From assembly GCA_013433145.1 (NCBI GenBank), contig CM024168.1, forward strand, positions 1,054,001-1,118,000: a stretch of DNA of 64,000 nt. The letters run 5' to 3'. The notes beneath the pieces are model-generated. The model saw nothing but the letters and a program-made list of their open reading frames with translations. It was not told the origin of the DNA and did not search any database. Shown here piece by piece: positions 1-11,900 of the stretch; within the stretch, counting starts at the first letter, position 1; each line of letters begins with the position of its first letter. Made by a program: the position numbers and the translations under genes. The stretch is from Ascaris suum (Eukaryota > Nematoda > Chromadorea > Rhabditida > Ascarididae).

Positions 1-436
1 ATCAGCATAGAAGCATTCCCAAACTTCATGCATAAAATACCCATCTTCATTATTGATACGATCGATACCATCTAACATGACTTTTGCGACTTATCAAAAT
101 TAAGGAAATATCGCAAGATTAAAACAATACAATTAAACACCATGAAGTTGTTTTTTGTTCAAATAAAAACATATCAGGTAAAAACATCAGGTAAAATAAT
201 ATCAGGTAAAACATCAGGTAAGTACCTTTCCAATCGAAATAATTCATCGAATAAAACGCTAAAATCCTACCATTATTTCTTTATCGTTATCATTAATAGA
301 AGATAATAGGAGTGCTTCATAGGCATCAGCTCGTTCACGGGCCGTACATTTATGACCCACTAGTGAACTTATCAATGATGTCAGACGACCCCAAATCGAA
401 TCGCCATTCGTTTGTAAAACTTCATCCTCCCACATA
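1..436 (-). CDS. 5' end of an unrecognised gene, partial (runs off left edge)
   Basis: The exon at 271-436 has a perfect acceptor (attttcag) directly before T-ATG. It encodes 55 residues starting MWEDEVLQTNGDSIWG and ends at a donor (ATG|gtagga) in phase 0. Only this frame is open. The ATG lies two bases after the acceptor, which fits spliced-leader trans-splicing onto a first exon, but an internal exon is also possible. A second coding-like stretch lies at about 1-110. In one frame it reads MLDGIDRINNEDGYFMHEVW and continues off the window. That frame needs a one-base phase carry which the upstream donor does not supply, so the junction is unresolved. No family is recognised. The predicted protein is soluble and probably helical. 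Confidence 0.5.
171..220. repeat. Short interspersed tandem repeat, four copies of a-y-atcaggtaa
   Basis: Four near-identical 10-11 base units, atatcaggta or acatcaggta, follow each other with 2-5 base A/T spacers. They lie inside the presumed first intron of the left-edge gene. Each unit contains caggtaa, which looks like a plus-strand splice donor core. The gene here is on the minus strand, so this is probably coincidence. Confidence 0.6.
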
Positions 437-3329
437 CTGAAAATTTTATAATTGAAGAACTATTGCTATAGATTATTGCATTTCATACGGCGTGTAATTT
501 GCATATTATTGCGTACTGCATTAAACTTTTGCATATTATTGCATTAAAAACGTTAACAAATGAAGTCATATAAAATATGCAAATTTCGGCATTATCCACC
601 GATTATTAAGCATTAAAATTACGAGACAACAACAATATGCAGAGTTGTTATCGGCATTATCCAACATAAAAATAAAACAATAAAGACAATAAAACAGATA
701 AAAACAATAAAAACCCTCTAGCAAGAATAATCCTCTCGAGAAGATGGGAGGCAAATGCGAGTGAAATATGCAAATCATGCCTTTTATGCAAATTTTAGTA
801 CGGAATTGAAATAGATTTGGTATCGAACATTTTTTGGATCCCACTATAGTCCACATAAAATCGCATTGCTTAAAGAAAGATGACTCACTCAATGAATAAC
901 GTAAGCTTTATTCTTTCAAATAGTTTGTCAAAAGAGTGGGATTCCTCGAGATTATTGGCGGCATTAGTCTAATGAACTGCCGAAATGAGTCAATGAATCA
1001 GTCCCGACCTGGGTAGGAACCGGGGACAGGATGAGATTTGATCAATCATCATAGAGAGTGAAGCCAAAAGTGCCTAACTTTTGGGGCGGTTTAAAACTAG
1101 TCAGTGATTCGATCGACTTCTATTTTGGCGAAGAATTTTTGAAAGCCATTCAATGACATGAGCTTTATGCAACGCTACAAACGTGAATGCTAGATGAAGG
1201 ATATTGTTTCTAAATAGTGCTTCAGTGATCCGGAAATATCAGGGCTCAAATTGGTTTTGACCTGGAAACTTGTACAATATTGGTATTAATAAAGTGATGC
1301 TTTTAAAAAAAGAGAAGTCAAATAATAAGAAATCTCTCCCGGAGTAATAATCTCAATCCAAACAATCCTTGATAAAAATTTTCACCTCTTTCAATAATTC
1401 CTCCTCACTCTCTAATTATCGCATATGACGCAGATCGGATGCAATTAAAAAAAAAAAAAAAAAAAAATTGCCCATGAACAAATTATGCACAAACTTAACT
1501 AGCATTTAATTGCTCGGGTAGCTCACTTTTGCCAACACTAGCAGATGTGCAACCACCGCAGGTAGAAATTTGCCAGATTTTTTTAGGAATGGCGATCCTC
1601 AAGATGGAGATTATTCTTCAGCAAATTTTCACGTTGTATGGAGAGAGAAGTTTGACGATGGATAAATGAGGGGGGATCGAATATTTTGCACGAGATCTTC
1701 ATCATCTACGTTTACGCTAGCGTCGGATCCACTCAATTTCTATCTTCTCCTATTTCATGATACATCCCCCATCACTTCACATCTCCTCAATAATTCATCA
1801 AATCAAAGTTATATAGTTCTTATGTGTGAAAAATTTAGCACTCAAACAATTTTCCTTCTCTTATAATTATACCAATTATAATTGAGAGAGTTATTAACTA
1901 GCAAAATTCATAAGTCTCCCAATTAGTAAACAGAAACCGCTCTCCTTTGAGAGTTGCAAATAATCGTGGAATTAAATCTTTCGACACCCAATATTTTGTT
2001 CTCTCCACCTCTTCTCTATCGAATGAAAATACGAACATATTTGAAGAGTAAATAAAATACATGGCCAACTTTTAAATTCACTAAGTACAACAACAATAAT
2101 TGATATGCTAGAAATTATGAAGTGCTTCAGAAAAAAACTTACAACTGAAACTAATAAAATATTAAAAAAAAACAACATGAAGAATATTCGGCATTCATTC
2201 GAATATTTAAAAAGGTGGAAAAATATAAACCGGATAAAACTTAGCAGAAGTGATATAGAACGCGAAATGCTAAGAAAAATGTTGTATCATAAAATCACAA
2301 AACGAAAAAACGAATATATTTTTGGCATCTAATAAATATGGGAATCATATCGGAAATATCTTACCGGTATTAATGACGTCATTCAAATCCAAAAATAATA
2401 ACAACATCTGATCAATAACTCTGCGATAATCATATTAGAAAAAAAAAACAAAGTATATAGTTTGTTATCCATCATTAAATCGTCAGTTAAACTTTAAAGC
2501 ACACAATTGGCATCACAAAAAAAAAAAAAACAAAACAGACGCAATAAACAAAGGCATATTTTATAATAAAGAAAGCATCGAACACATATCCAAATAAAAT
2601 AATAATAAAATAAAAAATAAAATAATGAAATAATTATACAAAGAAACAACAAGAACATCTTTGACCATAGAGATGATACACGACCATACGCGCTTAAAAC
2701 TCAAGAGAAATGAAAGAAAGAATAGAACAGCTCCTAGGGAATTGAAAGATGCGGGGAATGTGCATATATAAATATGCGAAAATACGTGAAATAAATGAAT
2801 ATTTACAATCGTGAAGCAGCAAATATCGTAGATCAACCTGATTTACCCTATGCGGCGCTTAAAACACAATAATCTGCCGGCCATAACCACATGATATGGC
2901 AAGAAATTCCCAAACTGAGGAAAACATGGAAAGCAAATGAATTGAGTGCATTAATTCGATTTGCTAATTTCCTTTCAGTTTCCCCGATTTTTATATAAAC
3001 TAGACCTTTGAATAGCTAACATTCGAGACAAACGGCTGGCATCATCTCAACGCTATGCACACCATGAAACCATATAACAGTATATAAGCATCATCTAGCA
3101 ATGCCCTTAACGTAAAGATACATCCACAACGGTTTACACGCCCATATCATTCACATTATCTTTATCTTCGTGCAATGAAAGTTGTATTGTAATCAACGTA
3201 TCAACTGAAATGTTTCAGCAAGGTAAACAAACACCTGCCGTAGTTTGCTAGTACCAGAAAGAACAGATTTGCAGCCGGTCAGAGGAGGCATATCGGGGGA
3301 AATTACTCCTATTGCAAGCAGTAAAATCA
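437..3329. other. AT-rich intergenic stretch, no supported gene
   Basis: The stretch holds a 21-base poly(A) run at 1447-1467 and scattered atgcaaat words. A slightly more GC-rich segment at about 930-1290 ends in AATAAA-like sequence on the plus strand, but its frames carry many stops. The 60-110 codon open frames here are A/T-biased and lack paired splice signals, so I treat them as chance. Confidence 0.5.
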
Positions 3330-3780
3330 CTTACCTCTCTAGAACTCTTCAGGCACGCCTCTTAGATACTTCCAACTGCACTTCCATTTCAAATGGCCTT
3401 CAAGGTACAAAATGTATCCACCATATCTTGAGTATCCCGCTGGAAATGGTAAACCATTCACAACCAACGTGTACGCCTCTACAACAACATTAAAATATAG
3501 AGGTAATCTCAGAGCCCATTAGACGGCGTCCGTCAAAAGGGATCTTGTGATTGAATATTACCGAAAACATTACTGCAGTAATTGCTTTAATTGTTAAATA
3601 ACGGTTCCGGAAGTCAGAGTTGGTTGCTCCTAAATGAATAGCCTCCGGAGTGTTTAATTTACTAGAAGCGTCATTATTCATAGTTATGTGATAACATTCG
3701 CGATAAAGAAAAGCCATCAGTTCCAGGTTAGTTGTTGCTTTGAAGCAATATGAAAGAGCGCTGGCGTCCGATCAGCATTG
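3330..3780 (-). pseudogene. Coding-like stretch with frame breaks, possible gene relic
   Basis: On the minus strand, 3490-3717 is open and reads protein-like (for example NTPEAIHLGATNSDFRNRY). The adjoining 3338-3500 is open in a different frame (VEAYTLVVNGLPFPAGYSRY) and ends at TAG. A third frame just upstream, at about 3725-3780, has an ankyrin-like start (NADRTPALFHIASKQQ). A strong donor (AGAGAG|gtaagt) follows the TAG at about 3332. No single frame or phase-consistent set of splice sites joins the pieces. Either this is a decayed gene, or some of the open stretches are chance. No function is assigned. Confidence 0.25.
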
Positions 3781-4123
3781 TTCATGCTTTGATTTCTTGC
3801 CCATCATAAATTCGGTTTGTTTTGTTCTTCCGTCTTTCTTCGCCAGATCACAAAACGATATCGCACCTATTTTATGCAAGTCTTTCGAGATGCTCGAACC
3901 ATAAGTGAACTGATTAGGAGGTTTAATAACAGTGAAAAAATATTACAAAAGTTTTACATTACAAGAGAGGAAATAGCGTTATCTACCTAGACATACGATG
4001 TGCGTATGCTTCACATTTTTTTCAAATTCATCGCTGAGAATAACTTTTTATTGAAGACTCCACTTTTATCAATCCTATACTGAAATTCAAATGCCGACTT
4101 TTAAAGAGTGGTTCACATCTTCA

Positions 4124-4142
4124 CCCCCCCCCCCCCCCCCCC
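4124..4142. repeat. Poly(C) run, 19 bases
   Basis: An uninterrupted run of 19 C. It is one of four long C or G homopolymers in an otherwise AT-rich window. Confidence 0.95.
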
Positions 4143-5194
4143 ACTTAACCCCTACTCTCCACTTCTCCCTCTTTCTCCTTCCCCTATCCCCTCTAAAGCT
4201 TGCCGATCCTTATTACTTGGGTGCATATGAAAATGCAAATTCATGAAGGCATATAATAACACCACTTTTGCAATTAGTCTACCAATGCCGATCATTGAAC
4301 AAAGTATCAATTCACATTCATCTGCATATTTTATCAGAAAATATTTGATCACTTAATGAACGCAGAGTAAAATTTCAGTGCCCCTAAAATATGATATTCC
4401 TTTTCATTAAATTAATCAATGAAGTTTTCAAATACCTAAAATAACTTCAATATTCATGTCATCTACATTATTTACAGCATAATCAGATCTTTTTTCTTTT
4501 TAATTTAGTGATATTTGATAAGCCAAAAGAAACAGCTTATCATAATGTTTGCAATACGTGAATAAATATCACTTTTATTGGCACCGTTTTGTGTACTCAA
4601 CATGATTCTTAGCGAATGAATTAACGAAACGGCATTTATATATGCAATGAAATCAATAAGAAAAAGAAATCTCTTAAATGATTGAAAGAAATTGTAATAT
4701 TGATATATAGATGTTGAAGATAAGCAGAGTAGATCGATAGGATAAATTAAATGATCACTGAATTTGATCTCATTGAGAGTGGGGATCAGCAGTGAATGTT
4801 TGCAAAGATTGAACAGTGGATATTGATATCGGAAATGATAACGCAATATGTTGCGATTATGTTGTGATTATATTTTCGTATATGCACTATGCTTGTGATT
4901 AAAACAAATTTCACCTCAAATGATACGGGGAATTCAGAGGATATGAGACAAAATTGATATTGAAGATGAAATATTAGGGTAAATAGCGGATGTCAAGTGT
5001 TCTGATAAATGATAAATGTTACGAAAAAGATAAAATGAAGATCGGAAGAATGTTAGAAAAGAAAAATGAGAAGATAGCGACTGAAGAATTAGAAAGAAAT
5101 GAAATAAAAATGCGAGAGAAGTTGAATTATAATCGAATATATCGACTTAGAAAGGATATATAGATCAATCATTAGAACGTTTCAGGTGATCGCA

Positions 5195-5864
5195 TCAAAT
5201 ATATGGTGAATTTACGCTTCCATGGAGTTGATTTGTGAAATCGATAGCAAAATTTAGTGTACCATTCTCGTTTGCAAGTTTCTGAATTTTAATATTCCCA
5301 TATCTATTGAGATCGATCTCAAACAGCTGTGAGCTTTGATAATCGTTTCCTTTACTATAGAAAATACGTGCCTTCTCTATTGGTTCACTGAAATTTTGAG
5401 AAAACAAACAACTTGATTTCATTGAATATTCATTGATAGTATCATAGTAATGATAAGTGATAATTTCGTGATAATTTATTGATAGTGAAATAGTAATTTT
5501 GAGTGATTACAATATGCAGTAAAGGTATGGAGTAATGCGTATTATGATCGTTATGCGTAAAACAAATGTACTTTGCTCGATACCACCATTATGAATTATT
5601 GTGAGGTTTCTATCGCAATTCCAATATTTTTATCGTTCTATATTTCGTTCATTGTGTGCTTCGAACTTTTCCCCATATTTCAATGGTTTTTTTTTAATTC
5701 TATAATTTTATAAATGATCAAAATATAACGATTACCGTTCGATCTTTTGACATTTGTGATGTTACTTATGATTATATCCTCTCCTAATGTTATTAAACAT
5801 CATTTTTATGATATATTCTAGAACATTTTTAAAAACATTTCCGTCGGTAGTCGAATTTCACTAA

Positions 5865-5917
<53 letters not shown>

Positions 5918-8900
5918 AACGTCTTCAAGAGAATCTCATCTGTCATGAAGACTCAAGAACTGTAAAATTCACCTTCAGGTTTGAATAAGACAATATTAAC
6001 GCGCCAGGTGCTCGAATGAATTTTATGATTCCCTATTGAATTATACAGCTCTTCGTCGAATTTATAGGTGGAATATGATTAAAGATGTACTTAGACACAA
6101 AAGCACACAACAAATAACATTTCGACCACTCTTTCTTATAATTTCTACCAATAGGCTGCAAGGTGTAAAGGTTTTATTCAATAGTCAACTTTTTACTAAG
6201 TTTGAAACTTGCTAAAGACTAAGACTATCTATCAGGTGAATTATGCGAATGGTTTATTATCAACGAAACTAACCTAGTAGCGCTGGACATGCATTCCATA
6301 ACTTTCCGTATTGTACATGTCGATCCGAGCTCTTCGCTAATTCGATGTCTGCGAATCGTTTGATAGGGTCCATTTTCAAGTATCATCACATTAACGATCA
6401 TCATCTCTTTTATGATGTCCCCACTAATATGCGTACTGCTCAACGAGGTCAATGAGCTCTGCAATTATTCGTAATGCCAAATTATCCACAACTGCATAAG
6501 TTTACTAGAAAAGAGAACAAAAAATATGAGAACAGATGAGATTGAAGCCTAAAATTCTTACATAACCACTAAAACTATCTTTTCATTTAGCTATCATCAT
6601 TTAGCGTTGATGGTATCATCGTTCTCCATGAACGAACAGATCAAGTTAGGAAGAGGAAGAGTTGCTTAGCTTGATCCGGAAAGGGTGGCTGCTCCACTAT
6701 CGATCGGATGCAAGAGGATCGTTGCAATGGAATAAAGAGTACTGCTCGTTAGATGTTTGAAAATACGAGAATATAACACAGTGAAAAGAGGAATACCGAA
6801 GGGACCACCCTGGAGCCATATTTTTGCATTATTTCTGAAGAGATTTAGCGAATTCACAATGTAATAATCACTATGAAAGAGTACTTACGAGTTGCTTTAG
6901 AGCACGTTCCACAGATTTCAAATTACGACGACCTGATCCACGATAGGTGGCCCATAATTTATCAACATCTGTGTTGTTGATTATCATCTTAAAAAACTTG
7001 CGACGCAATTTCGGATCAGGACAGATTGCAGCGAGATCTGCGGCAAAACATTGTGCATTGCAACAGCCCATAGAACCTGTAAGAATTTATTCACCATCGT
7101 ATATATTTATTTATTTATTTGTTTACTCATTTATTTTTGTATTTATATTTATATTTATATAGCTTGTTCATCATCCAGTAGAAAAATATTACGAATTTGT
7201 CTAAGTCGAAAGGAGCATAGAGTGCATCCGATCTTGCAAACTCCCCTCCCCCTCTCCATGTTCGTTTCTGCGAGGCTTGGAACACTCTTTCCGTTATCTA
7301 TTTCGTCCCATCTTTCGAGTGATGCATAGAGAAGCCGAAAGCCGCTCAAAATTCTCACTTACTCTTCAGTAATTTCCTATTTATGCTATCGAAGATAATG
7401 AACAGGAAGAAGTGGTAAAAGTAACCTCTCTTTTTTCGGTTTCTGTTAGAAGGGATAACGGGTGATGTACTGACAAGACTACAAAGAGAGATCCCACGCA
7501 GGCTGAGCTCAAAAATATTTTCCCTTGTATAGACGTAAGGAACACGCGATTTTATTTCTATTCGTCACCTATCCCCTCACGTTCAGTTGGTGATCTTATC
7601 ATTTTTGCGTACCACTTGGGAGTAAAATTACAGTCCAAAGTAAGGATGTTCGGCGTTCCTTCGAAAAACAATGCAACGGCTAATTGCCCTTCACTCTATA
7701 ACGTGCCTTTTGTAAAATTTTCATCAACTCTCCATTAGTAACAATTCGGAGAAAGCCTTTTCAATTTATCTTATACTCATCACTTCAGCCACTTCCCCAC
7801 TTCTATTCTTCCACTGGAGATAGCATAAACCTTTTTTATTTCTTTCTCCTATTCCTTCTTTAAATCTACTTTCTGACTTCAAAACACTGACCGTCTGGAC
7901 CTTCGATCATAGGTGCATTCATGATGCATAATGAGCAGATGGCATGATCACATCGGCCGAACTGTCGTAATTCACTGATCGGGCGCATCTGGCCGCACGG
8001 ACCGTCACATTGACGTGCCGGTTCTTCCTGTTCTGTTGCTGCAATTGCAAGCCTCTTCACATGAGAAATAGTCCCCTGTACAAGGTTTCCCTGTATTTGA
8101 CAAGGTTTTAATACCCAAATGTACGTTTTTACTGTAGTAATAAACTTCAACATCTTGACTGTAACATTCCATGAAATCTCTAAGGGAAGGTTCATCGTTT
8201 TATTATTGAGATAATCATCTATTCTCACTATGTAAAGCTTTATAGAAATGAATTACACAAGGCAAGATGTGAAATAATACCTATCTTTATAAGTATTGGT
8301 TATAGAATTGTGGAGTATGGTGTAGACTTTTAGGTGGTGCACATTTGATTACAATAATTCATGAGAAAGATATAAATTGGCATAAACACTTACGTGGCTC
8401 AACGCTGATTTCTTGACTACGGCCGGAATTGGATGCTGAAAATTCATATAATTTAATTTAAAGAGGAAATAAATGTGGGCAGCAATGAATACTACATCAT
8501 TCGCTAAAGTCATTTTAAGTGATTTCTTTTTTACTTTTTATCGATTGCCTATGAATCCGAACTTATCAATTCGATTCCACTAAATTCCCACTTCAAATTT
8601 ACTACGCTTCAATAAATCCTCTGTTATATTAAAGCTCATAATTGTACTTATCGCACTCATCAATTTCGTAGATGTTTCTCAAGCTTCAAAAAATGCCTCA
8701 GACATTCTTTCCCACGTTTAAAGATATTTGTAACGAACGCTTTCAGGGTGTTAACTGCTTTGAACACTATATTGGCGCAATGAACCGTTAAATGGCTCAT
8801 GAACGCCTCAAATATTTGCAAATATTATACATCGTACAATTCGTGGAATCCTTTTCGAAACGCATAGTGTATGAACGATAAGTTTCTCAGCTTTTTCATC

Positions 8901-11900
8901 AAATCAGAAAGCTCTTCTTCTATATATTTATCTTGCCTTCTAGCACTAAGCATATTTCAATTTCTCATCGAAATATAAAAGTAATTTATGTTTTTGTATG
9001 TGTCTCCTTGTAATCGCTTATTTATAAGCTTCTTCAGTCATATTAATTAGCCTCATTTAGTGAACACTAAAGAACAACGTAATCAACAATAGACGAAAAA
9101 ACGGCTGAGGCGATCTCGAAATGAAAAAAAAGAAAACAACTGAAAGAATTTCAACAATTGATGGTACACTTCTTTTGAAATGAGAATAGTAGACAGCAAG
9201 GCACATATAAGGCCACAAGAAAACACGTTAGCAATTTCTTTTCTTTTTTGCTCGAAAAGGATGTAAAAAGTTTTGTTTGTTGTAAACGCACATTTCACAG
9301 ATGTCTCACGTGACCTGGATGATTCAGGGAGTGATGTTTGCGTCCTGAAACGATCGATCAATTTTATGTTGTCAGGTTTTTGTCCATCCGCATACCACGT
9401 AAGCTTGTAAGTGAAATGTGGCCTGAAATTTTCCACAAATCATTAGCTTCTTGCCGCACAATGTTGGATCACATACAATCGTATCAGTCGATCTCGGAAA
9501 TCACTATTCAGCTTAAGAGCTTTTTGCAGTTTTATCAACATTTTCTAGTTTTCTCAACTATTTCAATCATCAAATTGAATCCACCCCTCCCTCCCCCCCC
9601 CCCCCCCCCACTCCCTTTAGTGTCTTTCACTCCATAACGCACTTACGAAAATACTGCAGCCCCTTCTTTTTACCCATACCTTCAACCCATAATACTTTTT
9701 CTCAATCATTAATTTCACAGTGTAAACTCAGTGTTCTTCCGTCAAAATACTTCTGTATATATTTGATTCGTGTAGGGTGAGCTTACGTTGTTTCGCCTTT
9801 TTTACATTTCGCAACGACTGTGCACATTTCTGGAATGATCCCACCATGGAATTTCTCCTTCAAACATTGCGGTATATAGTCGCTGATATTAGCATAAGCC
9901 AAAGCTGAAATTCGTTTACATAAATTCTGCCGATGCAATCAAAAATTTAAATTTCACGACAGTCCAGTTTCCACTTTCTTAGTTCTGATCATCTCCAAGC
10001 TCCGTCTACGATTTTAATTGCTCTATCTCCTCTCGGTATTTTCTCAATTTGATTGCTCTTCCCTTATTCCTCACAGAAACCTTACTTTTATGGACCTGGA
10101 TGTTAGATAAGTGGTGATGATCCAGCACATCGGAAATGGTATTGCGCAACTCGTGACCACGTGGCAAACATATGGCCACGTGATGACAAGACGCAATATT
10201 GCGATGAAGATCACATGACTACATAGCACGATGACGTATTTCAACATAAATGGTCACATGGCGACCGTCATATGAGCTGTGCTTGTCCTATTGTTCAGCG
10301 TGTTTCAGTTCTCTATTTTTGTCCAATGAAGCCTCCCCCTTAACTCGCTATCTCCATCAACATTCCGTCGACTATATCACTTCACTCAACCTCAGATACA
10401 ACACTATAAGTTAGGACAGGCTTGCAAATTAAGGAATATTCAAAGAAAACGACTAGAAACATGCTATGATTTGCTATAAACGTAAACAATATACTGCCGA
10501 CTGCTGGCGCTGCAGTCTATCGTATATGAACACAGCACTGCTTTGAATGTGTTAAAGCAGTACATTCATCCGCAATGACCTTTTCCTTCTACCCCATTCT
10601 TACCCCTTCTTCTTACTTCTTTACCCCCCACGCCTTACTTCCTTACCTTCCGCCTTACTTCCTTACCTCTACCTTACCCCACGGCTGTCTCGCTTACTAT
10701 ATAGTGCAATTGAAATGTTGCATGATTAGTTATTAGCGCAGGTCTATGTGATCTCACAAAATGCAGTTTTCCTTCACTATCGCCTGTGCCACCATTAAAA
10801 TAGACACACGTAATTCGATTAAGCAGATTATTCCTGCAGGTGCTGACTTCCAAATCTCCGATCGTCACTTCCAAGCAAATTTAACTTAAAGCCATCTTAC
10901 ACCTGTGGTTGAGTGATTATTTCTTGAAATCATGAAAGCACGCTTCAGTTACTCAAGTTTGAGGTGCGACCATTTCCGAATGGTTTCAAAAGTTAGTGGT
11001 ACTCATTCAAGGATTTCATCCCGTACATGCGATCGAAGTTATGACTTATAGCACTACCTCAGTCAAATGCCTCTACAACCCCTCACGTTCTGAAACCTAA
11101 TGAAACAGAAAAGAGAACCTAACTGCTGTGAATTCTCTTCGACTGGACGCCCAAATTCACTGAGATATTCGGCAACACAGCTTGGCCGACCGGAATCACC
11201 GCTATAAATGAAAACTCCTTTAATTCCAAAATTAATAAACCGAAGGAATATTATGCTAAAGACTGACGAGCAGTTAATTACATATGGTGCCTTGAAAAAA
11301 TTTATAATTGTTTAGAACTATGGAAACAGATTGCATCAATAATCATCAAGTGGGGAAGCATCACATCAGATGCTTTAAGCTGTGATTATTTTCGAAACTC
11401 CGAAGTTCTAAAGAAAATCATGCCAGGATTCGAGAATGAACCAATATACTTCATCTCCTTTACACCATATTACCGCTATTGCACTTAACCAAGCTATCAT
11501 GGACATTCGACGGATGGAGCGAAAATGTTGTCAGTAAATTCTACTGTTTTGCAGCATTGCAGTTGCCGTAAACGACGGGACTGCAAATATACCACTGCAA
11601 GTAATTCTGTGAGCGGGCCGTATGGTGGAGTGGGGCGAGCTAGAGAAAGGAAGGTTGCGAAAGATAGCGTGCAAGACGGCAGCGCGCCATTTAGAGAGTG
11701 TGGATATGAGAAGAGACGAGACACAACCGCAGTTAAATGAACCACGATCATCAGATGAGAAGTGTCCGTCTCTGAAGGCATTATTGAGAGCAACAGATGT
11801 AACGCAGGTACGGTACTTTGGAGGCCCTCATACAAGCCAACTAATATGCGAATTTATAGAAAGCAAGATCAATAACAATGAGAGTTATTTCTGAAATAAA

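Noticed and set aside
566..892. 108-codon minus frame rich in Phe, Tyr, Cys and Leu
   Set aside because: Composition typical of translated A/T-rich DNA; no splice signals or phase links.
8417..8435. Upstream acceptor (ttttcag) for exon 5 of the RING-like gene
   Set aside because: It is the better consensus, but it gives a TAG in the frame carried from exon 4. The ccgtag acceptor keeps the frame.
10674..10874. 66-codon minus frame ending at a gtaagc donor between RING-gene exons 3 and 4
   Set aside because: Exons 3 and 4 already join in phase. The acceptor at cctgcag (near 10836) would leave an exon of about 143 nt, and adding it breaks the phase.
11560..11625. Kunitz-like wording (WYICSPVVYGNCNAAK) on minus
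   Set aside because: A stop follows at once, the other domain cysteines are absent, and the match is too short.
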